The translations under genes and the position numbers were made by a program. From contig CALKXX010000185.1 of the NCBI GenBank assembly GCA_938003725.1, positions 1 to 7,051 of the forward strand: a stretch of 7,051 nucleotides of DNA, given 5' to 3'. Each line of letters begins with the position of its first letter. Position 1 is the first letter of the stretch. This DNA comes from an uncultured Sphingomonadaceae bacterium. Lineage in GTDB: Bacteria > Pseudomonadota > Alphaproteobacteria > Sphingomonadales > Sphingomonadaceae. Shown here one piece after another: positions 1 to 4,664 of this stretch. The notes under the pieces were generated by a model, which searched no databases, was not told the DNA's origin, and saw only the letters and a list, made by a program, of their open reading frames with translations.

Positions 1-1
1 G

Positions 2-265
2 GCCGAGCATAAGGATCTGATAATCGAATTGCGCTCAAAGCTGCAAAATAAAACATCCTCTAAACCTTTGTTGAATTCTGATGATGTATATGAATTTGAT
101 AAAGATGGGGGCGTTTTCTGTACGCACTGTTTTGACACAACTAACGACAAAATTCGGGTTAAGAATCTGTCTGGCGCTTTTTCTGCGTTCGGAAAATATG
201 AGTGTCCAAAATGCAAAAATACCTTCGGTGACGCTTCGCGCAAAAATACCGTTGGTTTAATCTAG
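2..265 (+). CDS. Zinc-ribbon protein, 3' end only (5' cut by window edge)
   Basis: The frame is open from the left edge (first full codon at 2) to a TAG at 263-265, so about 87 C-terminal residues are visible. A TTG at 29 could act as a start, but the purine-rich AAGGAT at 11-16 lies 12 bases away and the frame continues upstream, so I read it as an internal codon of a longer gene. The visible part opens with a charged, probably helical stretch (AEHKDLIIELRSKLQNK). Two CxxC knuckles follow: FCTHC (cysteine codons at 119 and 128) and ECPKC (203 and 212), which together would bind one zinc ion. This matches, from memory, small proteins with an N-terminal coiled coil and a C-terminal zinc ribbon, often of unknown function and found in prophage or island settings. 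By hand count 98 of the first 240 bases are G or C (41%), below the rest of the window, which suggests acquired DNA. Specific function unknown. Confidence 0.7.
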   Translation, partial: AEHKDLIIELRSKLQNKTSSKPLLNSDDVYEFDKDGGVFCTHCFDTTNDKIRVKNLSGAFSAFGKYECPKCKNTFGDASRKNTVGLI

Positions 266-287
266 CTATTAAAACTGGTGTATTGCT

Positions 288-400
288 TCGTCATGCTGAA
301 CTTGTTTACCTTCGGTGGCCTTCGGCTCAGCATCCAACGCGCCCCAATCACAGCCTGTGAGAACCGAGAAATGGACCCTGAAACGAGTTCAAGGTGACGG
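288..400. repeat. REP/BIME-like intergenic inverted repeat
   Basis: Arms at 288-307 (TCGTCATGCTGAACTTGTTT) and 381-400 (AAACGAGTTCAAGGTGACGG) are inverted copies matching at 16 of 20 positions, around a 73 bp centre. Each side also has its own hairpin. ATGCTGA at 293-299 pairs exactly with TCAGCAT at 327-333. ACC-C-TGAA at 375-382 pairs with TTCA-A-GGT at 388-395, with one mismatch and a five-base loop. CCTTCGG occurs twice in the centre, at 309 and 319. No coding frame fits here. From memory, close relatives of 'CCCTGAAACAAGTTCAGGGTGACG' are scattered between genes in sphingomonad genomes, which makes this a REP- or MITE-like element. It lies just past the toxin stop codon, between two gene ends that point toward each other, where such repeats usually sit. 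Confidence 0.7.
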
Positions 401-418
401 TTCGGTTTGCCCAAAATC

Positions 419-1015
419 TCACCCCAAATCGCCATAAAGTAGCTCAAACCAGTCCGGCACTTTCTCAGCCCGCCGCACCACCTGTCCATGGGCCATTTCC
501 AACAGCACACCAGGGCGTTTGTTTAGCGCTGAGGCATCAAACACCATTGCCCGGTCGGCCAGCAGTGCTGCTTCACGAATTAGCGGCCCGTTACGATCAA
601 ACCGCTGTCGGACTTTTTCTGCCGGTACAGGATGACCGCCTTCTTCGATCCGTGCTGCAACACGGGCGATAGCGAGATCTGCTGAGGCGAGCGTCAAGTG
701 AAACACGATGATGCGAAATCCGGCATCGCGCGCGTCATTCAACAGCTCAAGTTTGGAGGGATGCGAGAATACGGTTTCCATCACAAACGATTGACCAGCC
801 GCAATATATTCGCGCCGCTTTTCCTCGGCGATTTTCGCGGCTTGATAAGAGGCTTCGGGAGAGGGATTACGCAGCTCATCGCGCTGGATGATATCGGCAT
901 TGATAAAAGGCGCGGCGACACGTTCCGCCAGCACGGTGTCATAGAATGTCGACTTACCCGCGCCGTTGGGCCCGGCGATCAGGAATAATGTCGGGCGGCC
1001 AGCGACAATCGCCAT
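419..1015 (-). CDS. Zeta/PezT-like toxin (P-loop kinase)
   Basis: 198 residues, starting at the ATG read from 1015. The Walker A motif GPNGAGKS is at residues 15-22. NAD at 39-41 supplies an aspartate where zeta toxins have their substrate-activating acid. MET at 79-81, followed by the FSHPSKLELL stretch, is a family hallmark. The segment RVAARIEEGGHPVP (118-131) with RQRFDRN (136-142) supplies the lid arginines that bind ATP phosphates. Zeta and PezT toxins phosphorylate UDP-N-acetylglucosamine and block peptidoglycan precursor synthesis; related small chromosomal kinases may use other sugar nucleotides, so the substrate here is inferred. The length is that of a single kinase domain, shorter than streptococcal zeta. 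The start overlaps the antitoxin stop (TAATG), so its translation is probably coupled to the antitoxin. The gene looks intact. A non-toxic P-loop kinase is the main alternative. Confidence 0.88.
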   Translation of the reverse strand: MAIVAGRPTLFLIAGPNGAGKSTFYDTVLAERVAAPFINADIIQRDELRNPSPEASYQAAKIAEEKRREYIAAGQSFVMETVFSHPSKLELLNDARDAGFRIIVFHLTLASADLAIARVAARIEEGGHPVPAEKVRQRFDRNGPLIREAALLADRAMVFDASALNKRPGVLLEMAHGQVVRRAEKVPDWFELLYGDLG

Positions 1016-1365
1016 TAGTCGCTTGCGCCGCTTTCCCTACCAATTGCTCCATCGCGCAGACCAGTCCCCAAACCTTGGGCTTTGCGCGCTGCAAAAAATT
1101 TGCGCTGTTCGGTCGTACCGGATCGCGCCGCATCAAACAGGCTGTCAATATAGGCTTCCTGTTCGCCAGCTGTCAGCGCATCAGGGGACAGTTTTCCGCT
1201 GAGCGCCTCAACCACACGCGACTGGTCAAAAAAGCGCGACTTTTCTATGCTCATCCCGATCCGTACCCAGTGGCGGACCTGTCCGGCGAGCGAACGGCTC
1301 ATCATATCCGCCTCGCGGCCGATGACTTCCATAAGCTCGTCGTCAATCTTGATCGTTTTTGCCAT
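1015..1365 (-). CDS. ParD-like ribbon-helix-helix antitoxin
   Basis: 116 residues from the ATG at 1365. A purine-rich AAAGAGA (1371-1377 read on the minus strand) lies five bases upstream, whereas a longer open frame back to 1419 would run through the promoter and operators. Residues 3-11 (TIKIDDELM) fit a DNA-binding beta strand. Helices follow, with the strongly typical stretch RSLAGQVRHWVRIG at 24-37; this resembles the ParD_like antitoxin family (Pfam PF11903, from memory). The charged remainder (45-116) probably wraps and neutralises the toxin. The gene precedes the toxin, the usual order for type II pairs, and shares one base with it. It is expected to repress its own promoter through the two dyads upstream. 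Partner specificity is inferred from position, since zeta-type toxins are classically paired with epsilon or PezA, which this does not resemble. Confidence 0.85.
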   Translation of the reverse strand: MAKTIKIDDELMEVIGREADMMSRSLAGQVRHWVRIGMSIEKSRFFDQSRVVEALSGKLSPDALTAGEQEAYIDSLFDAARSGTTEQRKFFAARKAQGLGTGLRDGAIGRESGASD

Positions 1366-1370
1366 ATCAA

Positions 1371-1377
1371 TCTCTTT
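1371..1377 (-). promoter_or_regulatory. Antitoxin ribosome binding site
   Basis: AAAGAGA on the minus strand lies five bases before the ATG at 1365. It decides the start: the longer in-frame start at 1419 would lie within the -35 hexamer of the promoter and would add a leader unlike the family's usual MAK-x-IKID beginning. Confidence 0.6.
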
Positions 1378-1384
1378 CAAATAG

Positions 1385-1401
1385 GGTGTCAAAATGACAC
1401 C
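1385..1401. promoter_or_regulatory. Operator dyad O1 (perfect inverted repeat)
   Basis: GGTGTCA-AAA-TGACACC is a perfect 7 bp inverted repeat around three bases. It covers the likely -10 element of the toxin-antitoxin promoter. Ribbon-helix-helix antitoxins bind such short dyads as dimers, so this is the best candidate site for the neighbouring ParD-like protein. Confidence 0.6.
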
Positions 1402-1419
1402 TAAGTGCCATTTTGTCAA
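1391..1419 (-). promoter_or_regulatory. Promoter of the toxin-antitoxin operon
   Basis: On the minus strand, a perfect TTGACA (-35, 1414-1419) is followed after exactly 17 bases by CATTTT (-10, 1391-1396; three of six bases match TATAAT). Transcription would begin near 1384, giving a leader of about 20 bases before the antitoxin ATG. Both hexamers lie within the dyads annotated here, which is what an autorepressed toxin-antitoxin promoter should look like. The -10 is poor, so the exact start needs mapping. Confidence 0.6.
1405..1419. promoter_or_regulatory. Operator dyad O2 (degenerate copy)
   Basis: GTGCCA-TTT-TGTCAA resembles the O1 dyad read on the opposite strand (GTGTCA-TTT-TGACAC): nine of twelve arm bases and the three central bases agree. 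Its centre (1412) lies 19 bp from that of O1 (1393), about two helical turns, so two dimers could bind side by side. It includes the whole -35 hexamer. It is weaker than O1, hence probably the lower-affinity site. Confidence 0.45.
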
Positions 1420-1464
1420 GATTTGTGGTTATTGGATCAGTCAATCGCAAGATTAATCTCGGCG

Positions 1465-1493
1465 TTGACCCGGGCCAGGCCCGCCGATAAACA
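1465..1493 (+). promoter_or_regulatory. Possible promoter of the oxidoreductase operon
   Basis: TTGACC (1465-1470, five of six) is followed after 17 bases by TAAACA (1488-1493, three of six). The spacer contains a perfect GC-rich dyad, CGGGCC-A-GGCCCG, at 1471-1483. A start near 1500 would give a leader of about 30 bases. The -35 is good and the -10 poor; the dyad could be a regulator site or chance in GC-rich DNA. Confidence 0.35.
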
Positions 1494-1529
1494 GTATTTA
1501 ACTGCTCAATTAAAAGAGAGAGAATCGCC

Positions 1530-2537
1530 ATGAAAGCCATCCAACTTAAAGCTCCCGCATCGCTCGATAATCTCACACTTGTCGATCTACCTGACCCGGC
1601 GGCACCGGGACCGGGGGAAATTACGGTTCGTTTGCGGGCTTCCAGTCTCAACTATCACGACTATGCTGTGGTTAAGGGTATGCTGCCTACCGCCGAAGAT
1701 CGCATTCCTATGTCCGATGGCGCGGGCGAAGTGACGGCAGTGGGCGAATTTGTGACGGAGTTCGCGGTCGGGGATCAGGTGGTTTCAACCTTTTTCCCCG
1801 ATTGGCTAGATGGCACGCCGCCGGAAGGCGGCTTTGCCCGCGTACCGGGTGATGGGATTGATGGCTATGCGGTGGAACAGGTCGTTTCCCCGACAACCTC
1901 TTGGACGAAAGCGCCCAAAGGCTACACCGCTGCACAAGCGGCTACGCTGACCTGTGCTGGTCTGACCGCTTGGCGCGCGTTGTTTGTCGATGGAGATGTA
2001 AAGCCGGGTGACAGGGTGCTGGTTCAAGGGACGGGCGGTGTTTCCATCTTTGCGCTTCAATTTGCCAAGGCGGCAGGCGCGACGGTGATTGCGACATCCT
2101 CTTCCCATGAAAAGCTAGAGCGTCTCAAAAATTTGGGCGCGGACCATCTGATCAACTATAAAGAAGTGGAAGCATGGGGACCAAAAGTGCTCGAACTCAC
2201 CGGCGGCAAAGGTGTGGATTGCGTGGTCGAAATTGGTGGTGCGGGCACGCTGGATCAATCGATGATGGCAACGCGGATCGGCGGGCATGTTGCCTTAATT
2301 GGTGTGCTGACCGGATTTGCCGGCCCGGTACAGACGGCAATGCTGATGGCAAAAAACCTGCGCGTGCAGGGATTAACCGTAGGTTCTCGGCAACAGCAAC
2401 TGGATATGATCGCCGGTATTGAAGCCAATGGTATCAAACCCGTGCTGGATAAATCATTCCCACTGGCGAATCTGGCCGATGCCTTTCGGCATCAGGAATC
2501 GGGGCAACATTTCGGAAAAATCATCGTCGATATCTGA
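1530..2537 (+). CDS. MDR-family NAD(P)-dependent oxidoreductase (zinc-free, quinone oxidoreductase/ADH-like)
   Basis: 335 residues from the ATG at 1530, with purine-rich AGAGAGAGAA shortly upstream. The N-terminal GroES-like domain (about 1-125) includes SSLNYHDYAVVKG at 38-50 and SDGAGEV at 62-68. The Rossmann domain carries GTGGVS at 167-172; ATSSSHEKLERLKNLGAD (188-205) follows, and the serine-rich end of its second strand, without an acidic residue, favours NADPH. The cysteine and histidine ligands of zinc alcohol dehydrogenases are missing: position 43 is histidine in NYHD where a catalytic cysteine would be expected, and no four-cysteine structural loop is present. It therefore probably reduces a quinone, enone or similar carbonyl in the cytoplasm; the substrate cannot be read from sequence. 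Its length is normal for the family. It likely shares a transcript with the glycosylase gene 13 bp downstream. Confidence 0.9.
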   Translation: MKAIQLKAPASLDNLTLVDLPDPAAPGPGEITVRLRASSLNYHDYAVVKGMLPTAEDRIPMSDGAGEVTAVGEFVTEFAVGDQVVSTFFPDWLDGTPPEGGFARVPGDGIDGYAVEQVVSPTTSWTKAPKGYTAAQAATLTCAGLTAWRALFVDGDVKPGDRVLVQGTGGVSIFALQFAKAAGATVIATSSSHEKLERLKNLGADHLINYKEVEAWGPKVLELTGGKGVDCVVEIGGAGTLDQSMMATRIGGHVALIGVLTGFAGPVQTAMLMAKNLRVQGLTVGSRQQQLDMIAGIEANGIKPVLDKSFPLANLADAFRHQESGQHFGKIIVDI

Positions 2538-2550
2538 AGCTTGTGGGACG

Positions 2551-3246
2551 ATGCAACTCGATCTAGGTTCTGATCCACGTACCGATATATTGCGGCGCAT
2601 GCATGCTGCGTTGATCAAAAAATTTGACCGCATCGTTCGGCCCGATGATAAACGCCGCGATCCGATGTGGACGCTGGTACAGGGCGTTATTGGTGCGCAG
2701 GCCAAGACCGCCGTGTCGAACGCAAATACGGACCGATTGATCGCGGACTATGGTTCATGGGAAAAAGTTCTGGAAGCGCCGACCGAAACACTGACGGTCA
2801 AGCTGAAAACAGCAACATTTCCGTCGATAGCGGCAGAGCGGTTACAGGCTTGCTTACAAGAAATCATCGCGCAGCGCGGGGCGGCAAAGCTGGACCATCT
2901 CGAAACACTTGATACGGCAGATGCTATGGCTTGGCTGGAAACGTTACCGGGCGTGGCGCGCAAGATCAGCGCGGGTGTGATGAACACCAGTCAGTTTAAT
3001 CGCAGGGCGCTTGTGCTTGATGCGGGCCATCGCCGCGTCGTCCAACGGATGGGATTGGTGCCGGGCAAAGCGGATACGGCACGCGCCTATGACGCATTGA
3101 TGCCCATTTTACCACCGGAATGGTCTGCGGAAGATATGGACGAGCATCATTTGTTGAGCAAACGGTTGGCTCAAACCCTTTGCCGCCCAAAAAAGCCGGA
3201 TTGCGCGTCCTGTCCAGTGCGCAGTGATTGTGAAACGGGACGCTAG
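2551..3246 (+). CDS. Endonuclease III-like DNA glycosylase (HhH-GPD, Fe-S)
   Basis: 231 residues from the ATG at 2551, 13 bp after the oxidoreductase stop. The frame is open further upstream, but those codons lie inside the previous gene and give unrelated residues. The ribosome site (GTGGGA) is weak. Features match the Nth/MutY superfamily: GAQAKT at 48-53 in place of SAQATD, the hairpin-helix-hairpin LPGVARK at 132-138 with catalytic-type Lys138, and Asp157 in VLDAGHRRV where Nth has its catalytic aspartate. The Fe-S motif C-x6-C-x2-C-x5-C is complete (Cys211, 218, 221, 227). These enzymes remove oxidised pyrimidines and cut the abasic strand in base excision repair. The usual VDTH is altered to LDAGH, so it is probably a divergent paralogue and not the main Nth. 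Lesion preference is unknown. Confidence 0.85.
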   Translation: MQLDLGSDPRTDILRRMHAALIKKFDRIVRPDDKRRDPMWTLVQGVIGAQAKTAVSNANTDRLIADYGSWEKVLEAPTETLTVKLKTATFPSIAAERLQACLQEIIAQRGAAKLDHLETLDTADAMAWLETLPGVARKISAGVMNTSQFNRRALVLDAGHRRVVQRMGLVPGKADTARAYDALMPILPPEWSAEDMDEHHLLSKRLAQTLCRPKKPDCASCPVRSDCETGR

Positions 3247-3320
3247 ACGCGATCTCTTTGGAATTTTACACTTTGGCATTTTGGACGAAATTGGACTTTG
3301 AAATTGACGGCGAATCTGAT

Positions 3321-3337
3321 CCTCTAGCGGCTGGAGG
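3321..3337 (+). terminator. Weak terminator-like hairpin after the glycosylase gene
   Basis: CCTCTAG-CGG-CTGGAGG forms a 7 bp stem with one T-G wobble and a three-base loop. It is followed by GCC then TTTGTCT, a poor T tract. It sits 74 bp after the glycosylase stop. It could end the upstream transcript inefficiently, or be chance. Confidence 0.3.
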
Positions 3338-3422
3338 GCCTTTGTCTCGATTGGGCTTTGCATGATGGTCCATTCTGGCTTATTCAACAGGGTAAGAAAA
3401 TCTGCACATCCCGGAGTCCGCT

Positions 3423-3449
3423 ATGCGACCGGTGTCCCGTACCGGGCAT
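3423..3449 (+). promoter_or_regulatory. Hairpin in the probable yffB leader
   Basis: ATGC (3423-3426) and CCGGT (3429-3433) pair with ACCGG (3441-3445) and GCAT (3446-3449), a nine-pair stem with a two-base bulge (GA) and loop GTCCCGT. A competing hairpin, CCCG-TAC-CGGG at 3436-3446, cannot form at the same time. It lies 38 bases before the yffB ATG. No known riboswitch is recognised; a role in controlling the four-gene unit is speculative. Confidence 0.3.
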
Positions 3450-3487
3450 TTGTCTCTGGTTTGCTGCCTAAAACAGACAGGGTAAAA

Positions 3488-3859
3488 ATGATGAGTAACG
3501 AGACCAAAATGTACGGTATCTCCAATTGCGATACGATCAAAAAGGCACGCAATTGGATGGAGAAAAACAGCATCAACTATGTTTTTCATGACTATAAAAA
3601 GTCGGGAATTACCAAAGAAAAGCTGGAAATGTGGGTGCTGCAGGTTGGCTGGGAAACGTTGCTCAACAAACGCGGTACGACGTTCAAAAAACTTCCCGAT
3701 ATGGTGAAGGCCAATGTAAGCGATGATACTGCGGTCATGTTGATGGCGGAAAACCCCAGCATGATTAAACGCCCGGTCCTGGAGCATGGCGATGAACTGG
3801 TCGTCGGGTTTAAGGCAGCGGACTATGAAGCGGCTGGATTATCGGCACGTAACAGCTAG
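3488..3859 (+). CDS. yffB: YffB-type ArsC/Spx-family protein
   Basis: 123 residues from the ATG at 3488, five bases after GGG of ACAGGG. A second ATG follows at once (3491), eight bases from the same site, and either may be used. The open frame extends back to 3362, but that part is not family-like. The protein closely follows E. coli YffB as I remember it: YGISNCDTIKKARNWM near the N-terminus with a single Cys14 in the thioredoxin-like fold, FHDYKKSG, GWETLLNKRGTTFKKL, and IKRPVLEHGDELVVGF near the C-terminus. The family resembles arsenate reductase ArsC and Spx; YffB has been proposed to act as a glutathione-dependent thiol reductase, but its cellular role is poorly defined. It lacks a second nearby cysteine, so any catalysis would need an outside thiol. 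First gene of a four-gene overlapping unit. Confidence 0.88.
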   Translation: MMSNETKMYGISNCDTIKKARNWMEKNSINYVFHDYKKSGITKEKLEMWVLQVGWETLLNKRGTTFKKLPDMVKANVSDDTAVMLMAENPSMIKRPVLEHGDELVVGFKAADYEAAGLSARNS

Positions 3860-4410
3860 TGCCCACGATAATGTCCCACGCAGCGATCCCGATTGCGGGA
3901 GCGTTGATGTTGGGGCGCGGGCGCATATCGATACCCGTCATTGTGACCGGCATCGTTTTTTCAATGCTCCCCGATGCTGACATTATCGGTTTTCAATTTG
4001 GTATAGAATATGGTGACAGTTGGGGCCATCGCGGCGCGACGCATAGCCTGACTTTCGCGGCAGTAATCGCTATGCTGACGACGGCCATTTTGCGCCCGGA
4101 TCGCTACATGATTGCTGGCCTTTATCTTTTCCTTGCAATGGCCTCGCATGGTTTGTTGGACATGCTGACCAACGGCGGATTGGGCGCTGCGCTATTCTGG
4201 CCGATCAGTGATGCGCGAATTTTCGCGCCAATCACCCCAATTGCGGTATCGCCGATCGGGGTAGCTGACTTTATCAGCGCGCGCGGATTGACAGTCCTAT
4301 ATTCGGAAATCACCTGGATATGGACCCCATTGCTTTTTCTGGTCGGTACGGTTTATCTTGTCAGTCGGGGGAGCGCGAAATGGCGACAGCAAAGTGGAAC
4401 GGAAAAATAA
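3859..4410 (+). CDS. DUF457/YdjM-like membrane-bound metal-dependent hydrolase
   Basis: 183 residues from a GTG at 3859 whose G is the last base of the yffB stop (TAGTG). An ATG at 3871 is possible, but the MPTIMSHA beginning is family-like and favours GTG. No clear ribosome site precedes either, so translation probably re-initiates after yffB. Putative metal ligands are typical of the family: PDAD at 38-41, WGHRGATHS at 55-63, and SHGLLDMLTNGG at 96-107; FWPIS at 113-117 is also conserved. Several hydrophobic stretches (about 23-37, 64-78, 83-96 and 152-168) indicate an inner membrane protein with the active site at the membrane face. Relatives are annotated as membrane-bound hydrolases of unknown substrate. 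Its last 31 bases overlap the DUF427 gene and contain that gene's start. Confidence 0.85.
   Translation: MPTIMSHAAIPIAGALMLGRGRISIPVIVTGIVFSMLPDADIIGFQFGIEYGDSWGHRGATHSLTFAAVIAMLTTAILRPDRYMIAGLYLFLAMASHGLLDMLTNGGLGAALFWPISDARIFAPITPIAVSPIGVADFISARGLTVLYSEITWIWTPLLFLVGTVYLVSRGSAKWRQQSGTEK
4367..4373 (+). promoter_or_regulatory. Ribosome binding site for the DUF427 gene, inside the upstream gene
   Basis: GGGGGAG lies six bases before the ATG at 4380 and inside the DUF457 coding region. It fixes the DUF427 start, in preference to an in-frame ATG at 4320 that has no such site and would add twenty residues unlike the family. Confidence 0.6.
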
Positions 4411-4664
4411 TCGCAGACAGCGATGATACGGTAGTAGTGGAGGGTAATCACTATTTCCCGCGCGATGCGGTTAATGCCGAATGTTTGACCGATAGCGATA
4501 TGACGAGCCATTGTCCGTGGAAAGGCGATGCCAGTTATCATAGTCTAACCGTAGCGGGGAAAGTGAACCCGGATGCGGCTTGGTATTATCCCGAACCAAA
4601 AGACGCCGCCGCTGAAATCAAAAACCGGATTGCCTTTTGGAAGGGCGTGGAGATATCGGCATGA
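4380..4664 (+). CDS. DUF427 domain protein
   Basis: 94 residues from the ATG at 4380. Family marks are clear: the N-terminal AKWNGKIIADSDDTVVVEGN strand region; YFPRDAV at 25-31; then SDMTSHCPWKGDASYHSL at 39-56, with the near-invariant CPWKG; AWYYPEP at 67-73; and the end IKNRIAFWKGVEI. DUF427 (PF04248) forms a small all-beta cytoplasmic fold of about 90-120 residues; no enzymatic role is firmly known, so none is assigned. The gene starts within the last 31 bases of the DUF457 gene and ends in an ATGA overlap with the phosphodiesterase gene, so all three are probably made from one transcript with coupled translation. Nothing suggests it is broken. Confidence 0.85.
   Translation: MATAKWNGKIIADSDDTVVVEGNHYFPRDAVNAECLTDSDMTSHCPWKGDASYHSLTVAGKVNPDAAWYYPEPKDAAAEIKNRIAFWKGVEISA

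Larger units (their letters stand above)
3247..3487. other. Non-coding region before yffB
   Basis: This 241 bp gap holds no convincing gene. It begins with a TTGG-rich run (3257-3295, four copies of TTGG unevenly spaced). A terminator-like hairpin follows at 3321-3337. A weak promoter candidate is TTGCAT (3358-3363), 17 bases, TATTCA (3381-3386), each hexamer matching consensus at three positions. A hairpin at 3423-3449 would then sit in the leader of yffB. ACAGGGTAA occurs twice (3387 and 3477); the second copy gives the yffB ribosome site. The region separates the two plus-strand transcription units. Confidence 0.5.

Noticed and set aside
309..325. CCTTCGG direct repeat as the start of a CRISPR-like array
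   Set aside because: Only two copies ten bases apart, inside a palindromic repeat element; no spacers.
394..988. Plus-strand open frames opposite the toxin gene (394-672 and 698-988)
   Set aside because: They give arginine- and proline-rich or low-complexity products without family features, and lie fully opposite a gene with clear zeta-toxin motifs.
419..1365. Toxin and antitoxin as an abortive-infection or larger defence system
   Set aside because: Only two genes are present and no other defence genes are visible nearby; the sequence supports a toxin-antitoxin pair and nothing more specific.
946..1404. Plus-strand 152-residue open frame across the antitoxin and its promoter
   Set aside because: No recognisable motif, runs through the operators, and opposes a well-supported antitoxin gene.
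1366..1419. Longer antitoxin starting at 1419
   Set aside because: The extra 18 residues would be encoded by the promoter and operator dyads; the ATG at 1365 has a ribosome site and a family-like N-terminus.
3109..3387. Minus-strand 92-residue open frame reaching into the gap before yffB
   Set aside because: About half overlaps the glycosylase gene, no motif is seen, and no ribosome site precedes its start.
3362..3487. N-terminal extension of YffB from 3362
   Set aside because: The first 42 residues have no counterpart in the family and would be encoded by the hairpin leader; the ATG at 3488 has a ribosome site and gives the normal length.
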